64,000 bases of DNA from Streptomyces prunicolor NBRC 13075 (GTDB lineage Bacteria > Actinomycetota > Actinomycetes > Streptomycetales > Streptomycetaceae): positions 1 through 64,000 of the forward strand of contig NZ_BARF01000094.1 of assembly GCF_000367365.1 (NCBI RefSeq), read 5' to 3'. This document shows, piece after piece, positions 1 to 8,522 of the stretch; the stretch's first letter is position 1, and every line of letters starts with the position of its first letter. The notes beneath the pieces are model-generated. The model worked only from the letters and a program-made list of their open reading frames with translations. It made no database searches and was not told the DNA's origin. Made by a program: the position numbers and the translations under genes.

Positions 1-149
1 CCGGCTCTCCTACTGCATCGTCATTTTCGGCTGCCTACTTCCAGGCAGCATAGGCGCCCTGAACGGCCGTTCCCGGTGGGGGCGACCGGTGCTCCGAGCG
101 AAATATTACTCGCCAGTACGCACTCCTACGCTCCCCCAAGGGGTGCCCG

Positions 150-165
150 CTAAGCAAGCGCTTTG
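150..165. promoter_or_regulatory. Possible operator of an off-window gene
   Basis: The sequence CTAAGCAAGCGCTTTG contains the symmetric core AAGCGCTT and looks like a TetR- or LacI-type operator. Nothing in bases 1-242 looks coding, and the first gene inside the window ends at 243 reading leftward. The site therefore probably belongs to a gene lying to the left of the window. This is pattern recognition only. Confidence 0.25.
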
Positions 166-242
166 AACTGTGACCTGTGCAACGCAGCGTAATCGGAACT
201 CGACGCTTCCGCAGGGTGGCCCGTCACCCACCCGGAGTGGCC

Positions 243-758
243 TCAGTCACGCAGCCCGTTGAAGCGCCCCTGGTGGTAGAGGAGCGGGCGGCCGGTGCCC
301 GCGTGGTCGCCCAGGACGACCTCGGCCAGCACTATGCGGTGATCCCCCGCGGGCACGCGCGCGACGACCCGGCACACCAGCCAGGCGAGCACTCCGTCGA
401 GGATCGGCACGCCCTCGGGACCCTCGCGCCAGGCGGTCGGCGCCCCGAACCGGTCGGCGCCGCTGCGGGCGAAGGTGGCGGCCAACTCCTCCTGGTGCTC
501 GCCCAGTACGTGCACGCCGACATGGTCGGCCCCGGATATCGCGGGCCAACTGGAGGCGCCGGTGCTGATCCCGAAGGACAGCATCGGGGGCTGCGCGGAG
601 ACGGAGCTGAGCGAGGTGGCGGTGAAGCCGACCGGGCCATTCTCACCGCGCGCGGTGATCACCGCCACACCGGCCGCGTGCTGCCGGAAGACGGAACGCA
701 GCAGGTCGGGAGAGGCGTGCTGAGGAGTGCGGGTGCCGAGGTCGGGCGTGGCCGTCAT
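243..758 (-). CDS. Flavin reductase domain protein (FMN-binding split barrel)
   Basis: A 171-aa protein of the flavin reductase-like family, which reduces or binds FMN with NAD(P)H and often feeds a two-component monooxygenase. Family hallmarks are the N-terminal FRQHAAGVAVIT, the GFTATSLSSVSAQPPML segment that cradles the flavin phosphate, and the later FARSGADRF and GDHRIVLAEV blocks. The ATG at 758 is chosen over an upstream frame extension to 806 because AGAAGGA lies about eight bases before it and because homology starts there. No monooxygenase partner is adjacent, so the substrate is unknown. Confidence 0.85.
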   Translation of the reverse strand: MTATPDLGTRTPQHASPDLLRSVFRQHAAGVAVITARGENGPVGFTATSLSSVSAQPPMLSFGISTGASSWPAISGADHVGVHVLGEHQEELAATFARSGADRFGAPTAWREGPEGVPILDGVLAWLVCRVVARVPAGDHRIVLAEVVLGDHAGTGRPLLYHQGRFNGLRD

Positions 759-966
759 GGACGTGTCCTTCTGCCGGGGGGACGAGCGGGGTCCGTGGCT
801 GCTCAACAGCCCGGACAGCGCGCGCTCGCGGTGCGGGCGAGGTCGACGTGCACCCGCCCGTAGAGAAGGAGTTCCGAAGGCATACGGTCAGGTTGACGAT
901 AGGTGGTGCGCACAGTCAAGTACGTTCCGGCATATGGGAGATGGCTCACCGTCGTCGTCACAACCG

Positions 967-1380
967 TCAGACCGCCTCACCCAGAGCCGCGATGACGTCC
1001 GCCTTGCGGGGGAGGCCGGTGGCACGCCGTACGACCCGCCCGTCGGCGTCGAGAACCAGCACGGTGGGGGTCTTCAGGATGTCGAGTTCCCGTACGAGGT
1101 CCAGATGGTCCTCGGCGTCGATCTCGATGTGGCTCACGCCGGGGACCATGCCGGCCACCTCCCCCAGTACCCGGCGGGTGGCCCGGCAGGGCGCGCAGAA
1201 GGCGCTGGAGAACTGCACCAGGGTGGCCTTCTCGCCGAGGTCGTCGCCCAACTCGGCGACGCCGAGCCGTTTTCCGCCGTCGCGCCCACGCACGCGTACT
1301 CTCCCGCTCCGCCGCCGATGCAGCACTCCGTAGGCGCTCGCCGCCGCGAGCACCACCACGCACACCACAACTCCGGTCAT
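967..1380 (-). CDS. Membrane-anchored thioredoxin-like protein
   Basis: A 137-aa protein with an N-terminal hydrophobic anchor (about residues 3-20), a basic linker and a thioredoxin fold. The redox motif is CAPC at residues 62-65 in FSSAFCAPCRATRR, replacing the classic CGPC. The conserved cis-proline is in LKTPTVLVLD. It probably reduces or forms disulfides at the outer face of the membrane. It is divergent from the DUF4395 gene at 1456, a common actinobacterial pairing, which suggests a shared redox function. Confidence 0.88.
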   Translation of the reverse strand: MTGVVVCVVVLAAASAYGVLHRRRSGRVRVRGRDGGKRLGVAELGDDLGEKATLVQFSSAFCAPCRATRRVLGEVAGMVPGVSHIEIDAEDHLDLVRELDILKTPTVLVLDADGRVVRRATGLPRKADVIAALGEAV

Positions 1381-1455
1381 CGAATTCTCCAGCGTTCACG
1401 AGACTGCAAAGATTCCCGGCACCCCTAATCCTTTCCGTTGCGGAATCCTTGATTC

Positions 1456-1872
1456 ATGGACATCGACGTAAGAGGACCGCGCTTCGGGGCGGCCCTGACG
1501 ACCGTAGTGCTGGCGGTCGTGCTGATCACCGGCAGCTTCTGGCTGCTGGCCTGGCAGACCCTGGCGTTCGCGCTGGGCGCGGCGGGCGGCGTGGGCCGTT
1601 CGCCGTACGGCTGGCTCTTCCGGAAGGCGGTACGGCCCCGGATCGGGCCGCCGACCGAGTTCGAGTCACCGGAGCCGCCGCGGTTCGCGCAGGCGGTCGG
1701 GCTGGTCTTCGCGGGGGTCGGACTGGTCGGTTTCGGCCTGGGTCCCGAATGGCTGGGACTCGCCGCGACCGGGGCCGCGCTCGCCGCCGCGTTCCTCAAT
1801 GCCGCGTTCGGTTACTGCCTGGGCTGCGAGATGTACCTGCTAGTGCGTCGAGTGACAGTTCGCGCACAGTAA
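1456..1872 (+). CDS. DUF4395 membrane protein
   Basis: A 138-aa integral membrane protein of the DUF4395 family, with about four hydrophobic segments. The C-terminal signature GYCLGCEMY carries two cysteines spaced CLGC, which suggests a thiol-disulfide role. Members commonly neighbour thioredoxins and sulfurtransferases; here the thioredoxin-like gene is divergent only 75 bp away. The biochemical function is not established. Confidence 0.85.
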   Translation: MDIDVRGPRFGAALTTVVLAVVLITGSFWLLAWQTLAFALGAAGGVGRSPYGWLFRKAVRPRIGPPTEFESPEPPRFAQAVGLVFAGVGLVGFGLGPEWLGLAATGAALAAAFLNAAFGYCLGCEMYLLVRRVTVRAQ

Positions 1873-2058
1873 AGGAAACTTAAAAGCCCGAGGTGGATCA
1901 AGCGATGGACGTGACGAGGATCTCGCCGTTCTGCGGCACGAGGACTGGCCAGTCGTTCGTTCTTGGGGCACGATCTGCGCAATGCCGTAAACCTACGGCT
2001 GCGTAACTTTCCCGCCCGGAGAACCCCTTCCAGGCAGAGAGAAGGGTCCACCCCGTCC

Positions 2059-2787
2059 ATGGCTGAGCTTGTCTACCGCCCCGTCATCGGTCTCGCCCAA
2101 ACGCTGTTCAAGGCCTGGGACCTCAAGATCGACTGCAAGGGGTCGGAGAACATTCCGCGCTCGGGCGGCGCCGTGCTGGTCAGCAACCACATCAGCTACC
2201 TGGACTTCATCTTCGACGGTCTGTCCGCCCTGCCGCAGAAGCGCCTGGTGCGCTTCATGGCGAAGGAGTCGGTGTTCCGGCACAAGATCTCGGGCCCGCT
2301 GATGCGCGGCATGAAGCACATCCCGGTGGACCGCAAGCAGGGCGAGACGGCCTATCAGCACGCACTGGAGTCGCTGCGGTCGGGCGAGATCGTCGGCGTC
2401 TTCCCCGAGGCGACGATCTCCCAGTCCTTCACCCTGAAGAGCTTCAAGTCGGGTGCCGCGCGCATGGCCCAGGAGGCCGGCGTCCCGCTGATCCCGATGG
2501 CGCTGTGGGGTACCCAGCGCCTGTGGACCAAGGGCCACCCGAAGAACTTCAAGCGCAGCCACACCCCGATCACCATCCGGGTCGGCGAGCCGGTGGAGGC
2601 CCCGCAGGACCAGTACGCGGGCGCGATCACCCGCCGTCTGCGCGAGCGCATCCAGGAACTCCTCGAAGCCGCCCAACGCGCTTATCCGGTACGACCGAAC
2701 GGCCCGGACGACACCTGGTGGATGCCGGCCCATCTCGGCGGCACCGCACCGACCCCGGAAGAGGTCAAGGCGGCCGAGGCTCGCTGA
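2059..2787 (+). CDS. 1-acyl-sn-glycerol-3-phosphate acyltransferase (PlsC family)
   Basis: A 242-aa acyltransferase that would transfer a fatty acyl group onto lysophosphatidic acid or a related acceptor in phospholipid or glycolipid synthesis at the membrane. The catalytic NHxxxxD motif is NHISYLD, followed by FMAKESVF, PVDRK and FPEATIS (the FPEG-type acceptor motif, here with Ala instead of Gly). The ATG at 2059 has GAGAAGGG upstream. The frame is open back to 1963, but that extension is non-homologous and unnecessary. It appears monocistronic and converges with the B3/B4 gene. Confidence 0.9.
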   Translation: MAELVYRPVIGLAQTLFKAWDLKIDCKGSENIPRSGGAVLVSNHISYLDFIFDGLSALPQKRLVRFMAKESVFRHKISGPLMRGMKHIPVDRKQGETAYQHALESLRSGEIVGVFPEATISQSFTLKSFKSGAARMAQEAGVPLIPMALWGTQRLWTKGHPKNFKRSHTPITIRVGEPVEAPQDQYAGAITRRLRERIQELLEAAQRAYPVRPNGPDDTWWMPAHLGGTAPTPEEVKAAEAR

Positions 2788-2791
2788 ATCG

Positions 2792-3484
2792 TCACGCCGG
2801 GGCGTGGACGGTGATCCGCGCCCCGGGGCTGAACTTCTCCAGCAGCTCGGCGAGTTCGGCACCGGCGGCCTCGACGTCGGCAACCGGCATCGGCGCCAGA
2901 CTCTCCAACAGGAAGACGGCGGCGGTGGTTTCCTCCGTGAGCCTGGTGCGCGGCCCCTGCCGCCAGTTCCACCGACGGCACGTGACACCAACAGCGTCCC
3001 GCCACACCACCTCGCCCGCGTCGGGATGCTCGACGACCTCCTCACCGCCCGCGACCGTCACGAACTCCTCGTCCCCAGCGGCCCGTTGAAGGGTCATCGC
3101 ACCCTGAATACGGTCGGTGTCCTCACCGCCCACAGGGATCAAGTGGGCCACGCTGACGACGTTGTAGAGATCGACCAGCACATTGATCCGGGGCAACCCA
3201 CCGTCGGAAAGCGCCCTCTTGGCCAGCGCCTCCGCCGAGTTACGGGTCCGCGACGGCTTCGACCCGAACGCCGTGTACACCTCACGCCAGGCCACCATGT
3301 GCGGGTCCTCGTGCGGTGCTCGCCCGTCCAGTCGTACGGCGAGACGGCGGGCCGCGTCGTCGAGGAGCGCCGAACTCGCGTCGGTGCTCGGCCCATTGAC
3401 CAGTCCGGTCGCCTCGATCGCCACGTGGGTGAACCCGGGGGCGAGGGCGCGGACTTCGTCGGACACGGTCAGGGTGAGGGTCAT
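2792..3484 (-). CDS. B3/B4 domain protein (stand-alone PheRS beta-like editing fold)
   Basis: A 230-aa protein resembling the B3/B4 domain of phenylalanyl-tRNA synthetase beta subunit, found alone in many bacteria. The region from about FGSKPSRTRNSAEAL through INVLVDLYNVVSVAHLIPVG is diagnostic. In the synthetase this domain edits mischarged tRNA; stand-alone proteins are poorly characterised. The ATG at 3484 is preceded by TGAGG, eight bases after the stop of the upstream transglutaminase-like gene, so the two are almost certainly co-translated. Confidence 0.82.
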   Translation of the reverse strand: MTLTLTVSDEVRALAPGFTHVAIEATGLVNGPSTDASSALLDDAARRLAVRLDGRAPHEDPHMVAWREVYTAFGSKPSRTRNSAEALAKRALSDGGLPRINVLVDLYNVVSVAHLIPVGGEDTDRIQGAMTLQRAAGDEEFVTVAGGEEVVEHPDAGEVVWRDAVGVTCRRWNWRQGPRTRLTEETTAAVFLLESLAPMPVADVEAAGAELAELLEKFSPGARITVHAPA

Positions 3485-3492
3485 GGTCTGCC

Positions 3493-4065
3493 TCAGAGTG
3501 CGGTCGGGAGCGTCTGCCACAGGTGCGCCCGGTCGGGGGCGGCCTTGAGGGCGCTCAGTACGACCGGGTGCGGTTCAGCGTACAGGACCGGATAGTCCAA
3601 CTCATTGAACTCCAGATCGGGCACGAAGGCCAGCCACTCCCCGTCGAGCGAGAACTGCGCGTCCACGCCCGGCTTGTTGCCGCGCGGATCCTGCCGATGC
3701 CAGGCTCCGTTGAAGCGCACGGCGACCAGCCCGTGCACCACGTCGAACTTCTGGTAGCAGAGAGCCGTAGGAATGTCCTCGGCCCGCAGCAGCGCGGCCA
3801 GCGCGTGCGCCTTGGCATAGCAGATACCGGTGCCCTGCTCCAGGACGTCGGAGGCCCGCCAGGTGACGCGCGGATCACCGGAGTCCTGCGAGTGGGGAAT
3901 CTCGTCCCGCACGAACTCGAACGCCAGCCGTGCATAGCCATACGAGTCGGCGGCACTTCTGGCCAGCCGCGCGGCTGTCTCCCGTACGAGGGGATGCTCA
4001 TGGTCAATGGCCTCGTCGGCAGCCAAGTACGCGGACAGGTCAGAGGTGTTCTGGATCAGCTCCAT
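3493..4065 (-). CDS. Transglutaminase-like cysteine protease-fold protein
   Basis: A 190-aa transglutaminase-like superfamily protein. The catalytic triad is visible as Cys in GTGICYAKAHA, His in VVHGLVAV and Asp in HRQDPRGN. Such small bacterial proteins are usually peptidases or of unknown role. It forms a two-gene unit with the downstream B3/B4 protein (8-bp gap). The start is uncertain: ATG at 4065 gives the homologous N-terminus, GTG at 4092 is also in frame, and neither has a clear ribosome binding site. Confidence 0.8.
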   Translation of the reverse strand: MELIQNTSDLSAYLAADEAIDHEHPLVRETAARLARSAADSYGYARLAFEFVRDEIPHSQDSGDPRVTWRASDVLEQGTGICYAKAHALAALLRAEDIPTALCYQKFDVVHGLVAVRFNGAWHRQDPRGNKPGVDAQFSLDGEWLAFVPDLEFNELDYPVLYAEPHPVVLSALKAAPDRAHLWQTLPTAL

Positions 4066-4162
4066 GGCTGCAGAGCATAGGAAAGCGATCACCCGCGAGT
4101 CAATGACTTTTCAGGTGGCCGCATACCTATGCACAACACAACCCGACTCCGAGCCGGGAGGC

Positions 4163-5233
4163 CTAGCGGGCCATCTCCTCCTTGAGCGCCGCCACGAACG
4201 CGTCCACGTCGTCCTCGGTCGTGTCGAAGCCGCACATCCAGCGGACGTCTCCGGCGGCCTCGTCCCAGAAGTAGAAGCGGAAGCGCTTCTGAAGGCGTTC
4301 GCTCACGTCGTGCGGGAGGCGGGCGAAGACGCCGTTGGCCTGCACCGGGTGGAGGAGCTCCACGCCGTGCACCGCGCGGACGCCCTCGGCGAGGCGCTGG
4401 GCCATCTCGTTGGCGTGGCGGGCGTTGCGCAGCCACAGGTCCTTGGCGAACAGGGCCTCCAACTGCACTGAAACGAAGCGCATCTTGGAGGCGAGCTGCA
4501 TGGACAGCTTGCGCAGGTGCTTCATGTGGCTGACCGCGTCCTGGTTGATGACGACGACCGCCTCGCCGAAGATCGCACCGTTCTTCGTCCCGCCCAGGGA
4601 GAGGATGTCGACGCCGACCGCGTTGGTGAACGTCCGCATCGGGACGTCAAGTGAGGCCGCCGCGTTGGCTATCCGGGAGCCGTCGAGGTGGACCTTCATG
4701 CCGTGCGCGTGGGCGTGGTCGCAGATCGCGCGGATCTCGTCGGGCGTGTAGAGGGTGCCGAGTTCGGTGCTCTGGGTGATCGACACGACCTGCGGCATCG
4801 CGCGGTGCTCGTCGTCCCAGCCGTAGGCCTGCTTGTCGATCAGTTCGGGTGTGAGCTTGCCGTCGGGGGTGGGCACCGTGAGGAGTTTCAGGCCGCCCAT
4901 GCGTTCGGGGGCGCCGCCCTCGTCGACGTTGATGTGCGCGCTCTCGGCGCAGATCACCGCGCCCCAGCGGTCGGTGACCGCCTGGAGGGCGACGACGTTC
5001 GCGCCGGTGCCGTTGAAGACCGGGAAGGCCTCCGCCGTGGCGCCGAAGTGGCTGCGGATGATGCCCTGGAGGTTCTCCGTGTAGTCGTCCTCGCCGTAGG
5101 CGACCTGGTGGCCGCCGTTGGCGAGGGCGAGGGCGGCGAGCACCTCGGGGTGGGCGCCGGCGTAGTTGTCGCTGGCGAAGCCGCGGATCTCCGGGTCGTG
5201 GTGGCGACGGGCGTCGGTCTTCGGAGGGTTCAC
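4163..5233 (-). CDS. ltaE: Low-specificity L-threonine aldolase
   Basis: A 356-aa PLP-dependent fold-type I enzyme that cleaves L-threonine or allo-threonine to glycine and acetaldehyde. Key features are FASDNYAGAHPEVL at the N-terminus, the YGEDDYT motif, and the PLP-binding lysine in SLGGTKNGAIFGE. The GTG at 5233 overlaps the stop of the dehydrogenase gene (GTGA) and has GAGAAG upstream; a GTG at 5251 is also possible. It is the last gene of the DUF6421-dehydrogenase-aldolase operon. Confidence 0.9.
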   Translation of the reverse strand: MNPPKTDARRHHDPEIRGFASDNYAGAHPEVLAALALANGGHQVAYGEDDYTENLQGIIRSHFGATAEAFPVFNGTGANVVALQAVTDRWGAVICAESAHINVDEGGAPERMGGLKLLTVPTPDGKLTPELIDKQAYGWDDEHRAMPQVVSITQSTELGTLYTPDEIRAICDHAHAHGMKVHLDGSRIANAAASLDVPMRTFTNAVGVDILSLGGTKNGAIFGEAVVVINQDAVSHMKHLRKLSMQLASKMRFVSVQLEALFAKDLWLRNARHANEMAQRLAEGVRAVHGVELLHPVQANGVFARLPHDVSERLQKRFRFYFWDEAAGDVRWMCGFDTTEDDVDAFVAALKEEMAR

Positions 5234-5976
5234 GGCTTCTCGGTCAGCCACAGACGGTTTCCGTTCACTTCGGTGGCGGGCTTGTCCCAGACGCCGGCGA
5301 TTGCCTCGGCGAGGTCCTTGACGTCGGTGAAGCCCGCGAACTTCGCGTTCGGGCGTTCGGCGCGCATGGCGTCGTGCACCAGCGCCTTCACCACCATGAC
5401 GGCGGCGGCGGAGGTGGGTCCGTCCTCGCCGCCGGCCTTGCGGTAACCGTCGGCCATGGCGAGGGTCCAGGCCTCGGCGGCGGCCTTCGAGGCGGAGTAC
5501 GCGGCGTTGCCCGCGGTGGGTTTGCTGGCGCCCGCCGCGCTGATCAGCAGATAGCGGCCGCGGTCGCTGCGCTCCAGGCCGTCGTAGAAGGCCAGGGAGG
5601 TGTGCTGGACGGTGCGGATGAGGAGTTTCTCCAGCAGGTCCCAGTCGGCGAGGTCGGTGTCGGTGAAGGACGCGCTGCCGCGCCAGCCGCCGACGAGGTG
5701 GACCAGGCCGTCGACACGGCCGAAGTCCTTCTCGATGTGCTCGGCCCAGTCGCGGGTGGCCTGCAGGTCGAGCAGGTCGACGGTGTCTCCTACGACGGTC
5801 GCGCCGCCGTGCGCGTAGCGGGCCGCGTCCACGGCCTCCGCCAGGCGTTCGGGATGCGCGTCCGCGCCGACGACGGTCGCGCCGGCCTCGGCCAGCCGCA
5901 GCAGCACGGCCCGGCCCGCGGGCCCGCCCGCTCCGGCCACCGCGATCACCGCGCCGTTGAGCGCCCCGTTCCCCAT
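5230..5976 (-). CDS. Short-chain dehydrogenase/reductase
   Basis: A 248-aa Rossmann-fold SDR. The nucleotide motif is VAGAGGPAGRAV near the N-terminus (GxxGxxG-like), followed by LVHLVGGWRG in place of the usual NNAG, then SAAGAS and the catalytic YSASK. The ATG at 5976 has a perfect AGGAGG eight bases upstream; a GTG at 6018 overlapping the DUF6421 stop is possible but less likely. Substrate unknown. The next gene's start overlaps its stop, so aldolase and dehydrogenase are made together. Confidence 0.88.
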   Translation of the reverse strand: MGNGALNGAVIAVAGAGGPAGRAVLLRLAEAGATVVGADAHPERLAEAVDAARYAHGGATVVGDTVDLLDLQATRDWAEHIEKDFGRVDGLVHLVGGWRGSASFTDTDLADWDLLEKLLIRTVQHTSLAFYDGLERSDRGRYLLISAAGASKPTAGNAAYSASKAAAEAWTLAMADGYRKAGGEDGPTSAAAVMVVKALVHDAMRAERPNAKFAGFTDVKDLAEAIAGVWDKPATEVNGNRLWLTEKP

Positions 5977-6014
5977 GGTCCTCGCCTCCTGAGCCACTTC
6001 GGTGCTGCGGTCGC

Positions 6015-7412
6015 TCACGCGGCGATCCGCTCGGCGCTCTCCGCGGTGATGCCCTTGGTCGAGGCGATCACGTTCTTGAGCTTCTTGGAGAGTGCCTCAT
6101 AGAACATGCTCAGCGGAAACTCGTCCGGAAGCACGTCATCCACGAGTTTCCGCGGCGGCTGGCTCAGGTCGAGGGCGTCCGGGCCCTTGGCCCAGCGCGA
6201 ACCCGGGTGCGGGGCGAGATAGGTCGCGACCAGCTCGTAGGCCTTGAACCAGTGGACGAGCTTGGGGCGGTCGATGCCCGCGCGGTAGAGGTCCTCGATC
6301 TCGGCGCACAGCTGGTTGGTGACCTCGGGGGCGCGCTGCCAGTCGATGTGCAGCTTGTTGTCGGTCCAGCGGACGACGTCGTGCTTGTGCAGGTAGGCGA
6401 AGAGCAGCTGGCCGCCGAGTCCGTCGTAGTTGCGGACGCGCTCGCCGGTGACCGGGAAGCGGAACATGCGGTCGCAGAGGACCGCGTACTGCACGTCACG
6501 GGCCTGCGGGACGCCGTCGGCCTCCAGCCTGACGGCCTCCTTGAAGGCGGTGAGGTCGCAGCGCAGCTCTTCGAGGCCGTACATCCAGAACGGCTGGCGC
6601 TGCTTGATCATGAACGGGTCGAAGGGCAGGTCGCCGTGGCTGTGGGTGCGGTCGTGGACCATGTCCCACAGGACGAAGGCCTCTTCGCAGCGCTTCTGGT
6701 CGTCGACCATCGTGGCGACATCCTCGGGCAGTCGCATGCCCAGGATGTCTACGGCGGCCTCGGTCACCCGGCGGAAGCGGGCGGCCTCGCGGTCGCAGAA
6801 GATGCCGCCCCAGGAGAACCGTTCCGGCGCCTGCCGTACGGCGATGGTCTCCGGGAAGAGGACGGCCGAGTTGGTGTCGTAGCCGGACGTGAAGTCCTCG
6901 AAGGTGATGCCGCAGAACAGCGGGTTGTCGTAGCGGGTCGCCTCCAGCTCGGCCAGCCAGTCGGGCCAGACCATGCGCAGGACGACCGCTTCGAGGTTGC
7001 GGTCCGGGTTGCCGTTCTGTGTGTACATCGGGAAGACGACCAGGTGCTGGAGTCCGTCCCGGCGGTTCGCGGCGGGCTGGAAGGCCAGCAGCGAGTCGAG
7101 GAAGTCGGGCACCTGGAAGCCGTCGGCCGCCCACTGCTCCAGATCCCTGACGAGCGCTGCGTGGTACGCGGCGTCGTGCGGGAGCAGCGGGGAGAGCTCC
7201 TCGACGGCGCCCGTCACGCGGCGTACGGCGGACTCGGCCTCCGCGCGGCCCGGGGCGGACTCGGCCGCGAAGTCGATCGACCCGTCCTTGGACTGCCATG
7301 GCCGGATCCGCTCCACGGCATCCTTGAGCACGGGCCATGCCGGATGCTCCACCACCCTGGTCATGAGAGGAAGCCGCTCCTCAGAACCCACCTGCACAAG
7401 AATTTCCGTCAT
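6015..7412 (-). CDS. DUF6421 family protein
   Basis: A 465-aa soluble protein that I recognise as the Streptomyces-type DUF6421 family; no function is known to me. Conserved-looking polar clusters could bind metal: DMVHDRTHSHGDLPFDP, MYGLEELRCDL and CDREAARFRR. It is first in an operon with the dehydrogenase and threonine aldolase, so a role in amino-acid or aldehyde chemistry is an inference from context. The ATG at 7412 follows GGAGGATGGG, and the stop of a 17-codon upstream ORF overlaps this start as ATGA. Confidence 0.8.
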   Translation of the reverse strand: MTEILVQVGSEERLPLMTRVVEHPAWPVLKDAVERIRPWQSKDGSIDFAAESAPGRAEAESAVRRVTGAVEELSPLLPHDAAYHAALVRDLEQWAADGFQVPDFLDSLLAFQPAANRRDGLQHLVVFPMYTQNGNPDRNLEAVVLRMVWPDWLAELEATRYDNPLFCGITFEDFTSGYDTNSAVLFPETIAVRQAPERFSWGGIFCDREAARFRRVTEAAVDILGMRLPEDVATMVDDQKRCEEAFVLWDMVHDRTHSHGDLPFDPFMIKQRQPFWMYGLEELRCDLTAFKEAVRLEADGVPQARDVQYAVLCDRMFRFPVTGERVRNYDGLGGQLLFAYLHKHDVVRWTDNKLHIDWQRAPEVTNQLCAEIEDLYRAGIDRPKLVHWFKAYELVATYLAPHPGSRWAKGPDALDLSQPPRKLVDDVLPDEFPLSMFYEALSKKLKNVIASTKGITAESAERIAA

Positions 7413-7462
7413 GTCCCATCCTCCACGGGAGAACCTCGCGTATGGACACCGTATGCGTTCAT
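7409..7462 (-). CDS. 17-codon upstream ORF (possible leader peptide)
   Basis: MNAYGVHTRGSPVEDGT begins at ATG 7462 after AGGGGAAACC and ends in an ATGA overlap with the DUF6421 start. The short length, plausible ribosome binding site and exact overlap suggest a leader that couples translation into the operon. The peptide shows no run of one amino acid and no flanking hairpin that I can define, so classical attenuation is not supported. It could also be chance. Confidence 0.4.
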   Translation of the reverse strand: MNAYGVHTRGSPVEDGT

Positions 7463-7817
7463 GGTTTCCCCTAGCAAGGCGGACCTCCGTAAATTATCCT
7501 GCACCTCCTGTCCGTCACCGCCTTTTTTCCTGCCTGACACAAAGAAGGCGATTACTTCCGCCGTGACGGGGTAGGTGGGCGCCCCCGGGCTTCCTGGGGT
7601 CGGTTTCGGTCAATGACCACCGGACTCGCCCACGGCCGGGTGACGGCATCGGGCCGTACGCTCCAGGTGCACCCCGTCCGTCACCGCCAATCCCCCGTGT
7701 ACGCGCGGGTACATCGCCGGGCCCGGCCGTTAGGCTGCGGCTCTGCCGCGTGGACGCCGGTGTCCGGCCGCGCCCGCGCGCGCGTGCCGAGCCGCCGCGA
7801 CGGAAGCGAGTTGAACC
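7463..7817. other. Intergenic region between divergent operons, no gene seen
   Basis: This 355-bp stretch separates the leftward DUF6421 operon from the rightward phosphodiesterase. It contains AT-rich patches unusual for the window (around 7490-7560), including GATAAT on the minus strand about 30 bases before the leader ORF, which could be a -10 element. A TAGGCT at about 7731 could serve the phosphodiesterase, leaving a leader of about 80 bases. No open frame in it looks coding. Confidence 0.4.
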
Positions 7818-8501
7818 TTGAACTTCCTTACCATCGGTCACCGCGGAGTCATGGGTCTCGAACCCGAGAACACTCTCCGTTCCTTCGTCGCCGCCGAGCA
7901 GGGCGGCCTCGATGTCATCGAACTCGATCTGCATCTGAGCAAGGACGGTGCCCTCGTCGTCATGCACGACGCCGACGTGGACCGTACGACCGACGGGACC
8001 GGGCCGATCGCCGAGCGGACCCTCGGCGAGCTGCGCACCCTGGACGCGGGACGCGGCGAGCGCGTGCCCGTCTTCGAAGAGGTACTGGACGCGGTCAAGT
8101 CGCCGATCCAGGCCGAGATCAAGGACCTTGCGGCGGCACGGGCGCTGGCCGAGGTCATGCACCGGCGGAACCTGGTCGAGCGGGTCGAGGTGTCCTCGTT
8201 CCACGACGAGGCCATCGCCGAGATCGCCCGCCTGGTGCCCGGTGTACGCACCGCGCTGATCGCCGGCCGCTTCGGCCCCGACGTGGTGGAACGCGCCACC
8301 GAGGCCGGTGCCGAGACGGTCTGCCTCAACATCCGCCGGCTGACCCTGGAGGTCGTCGAGGCGGCCCGCAAGGCGGACCTGAAGATCATCGGCTGGGTGG
8401 TGAACACACAAGACCAGCTGCGGCTCGTACGCGCCCTGGGGCTGGACGGCGCGACCACCGACTACCCGGAGATCAAACGCACGGGCCGCTTCACGGCATA
8501 G
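7818..8501 (+). CDS. Glycerophosphodiester phosphodiesterase
   Basis: A 227-aa cytoplasmic GDPD-family TIM-barrel enzyme that hydrolyses glycerophosphodiesters to glycerol 3-phosphate and an alcohol. Catalytic and metal motifs are GHRG (residues 7-10), PENTL, ELDLH and MHDADVDRTT, with IQAEIK later. There is no signal peptide, and the length fits the short UgpQ-like type. The apparent start is TTG at 7818, because homology begins immediately before the conserved GHRG and no ATG or GTG is suitable. Confidence 0.9.
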   Translation: MNFLTIGHRGVMGLEPENTLRSFVAAEQGGLDVIELDLHLSKDGALVVMHDADVDRTTDGTGPIAERTLGELRTLDAGRGERVPVFEEVLDAVKSPIQAEIKDLAAARALAEVMHRRNLVERVEVSSFHDEAIAEIARLVPGVRTALIAGRFGPDVVERATEAGAETVCLNIRRLTLEVVEAARKADLKIIGWVVNTQDQLRLVRALGLDGATTDYPEIKRTGRFTA

Positions 8502-8522
8502 CGGACCGAACGGCCGTAAGAA

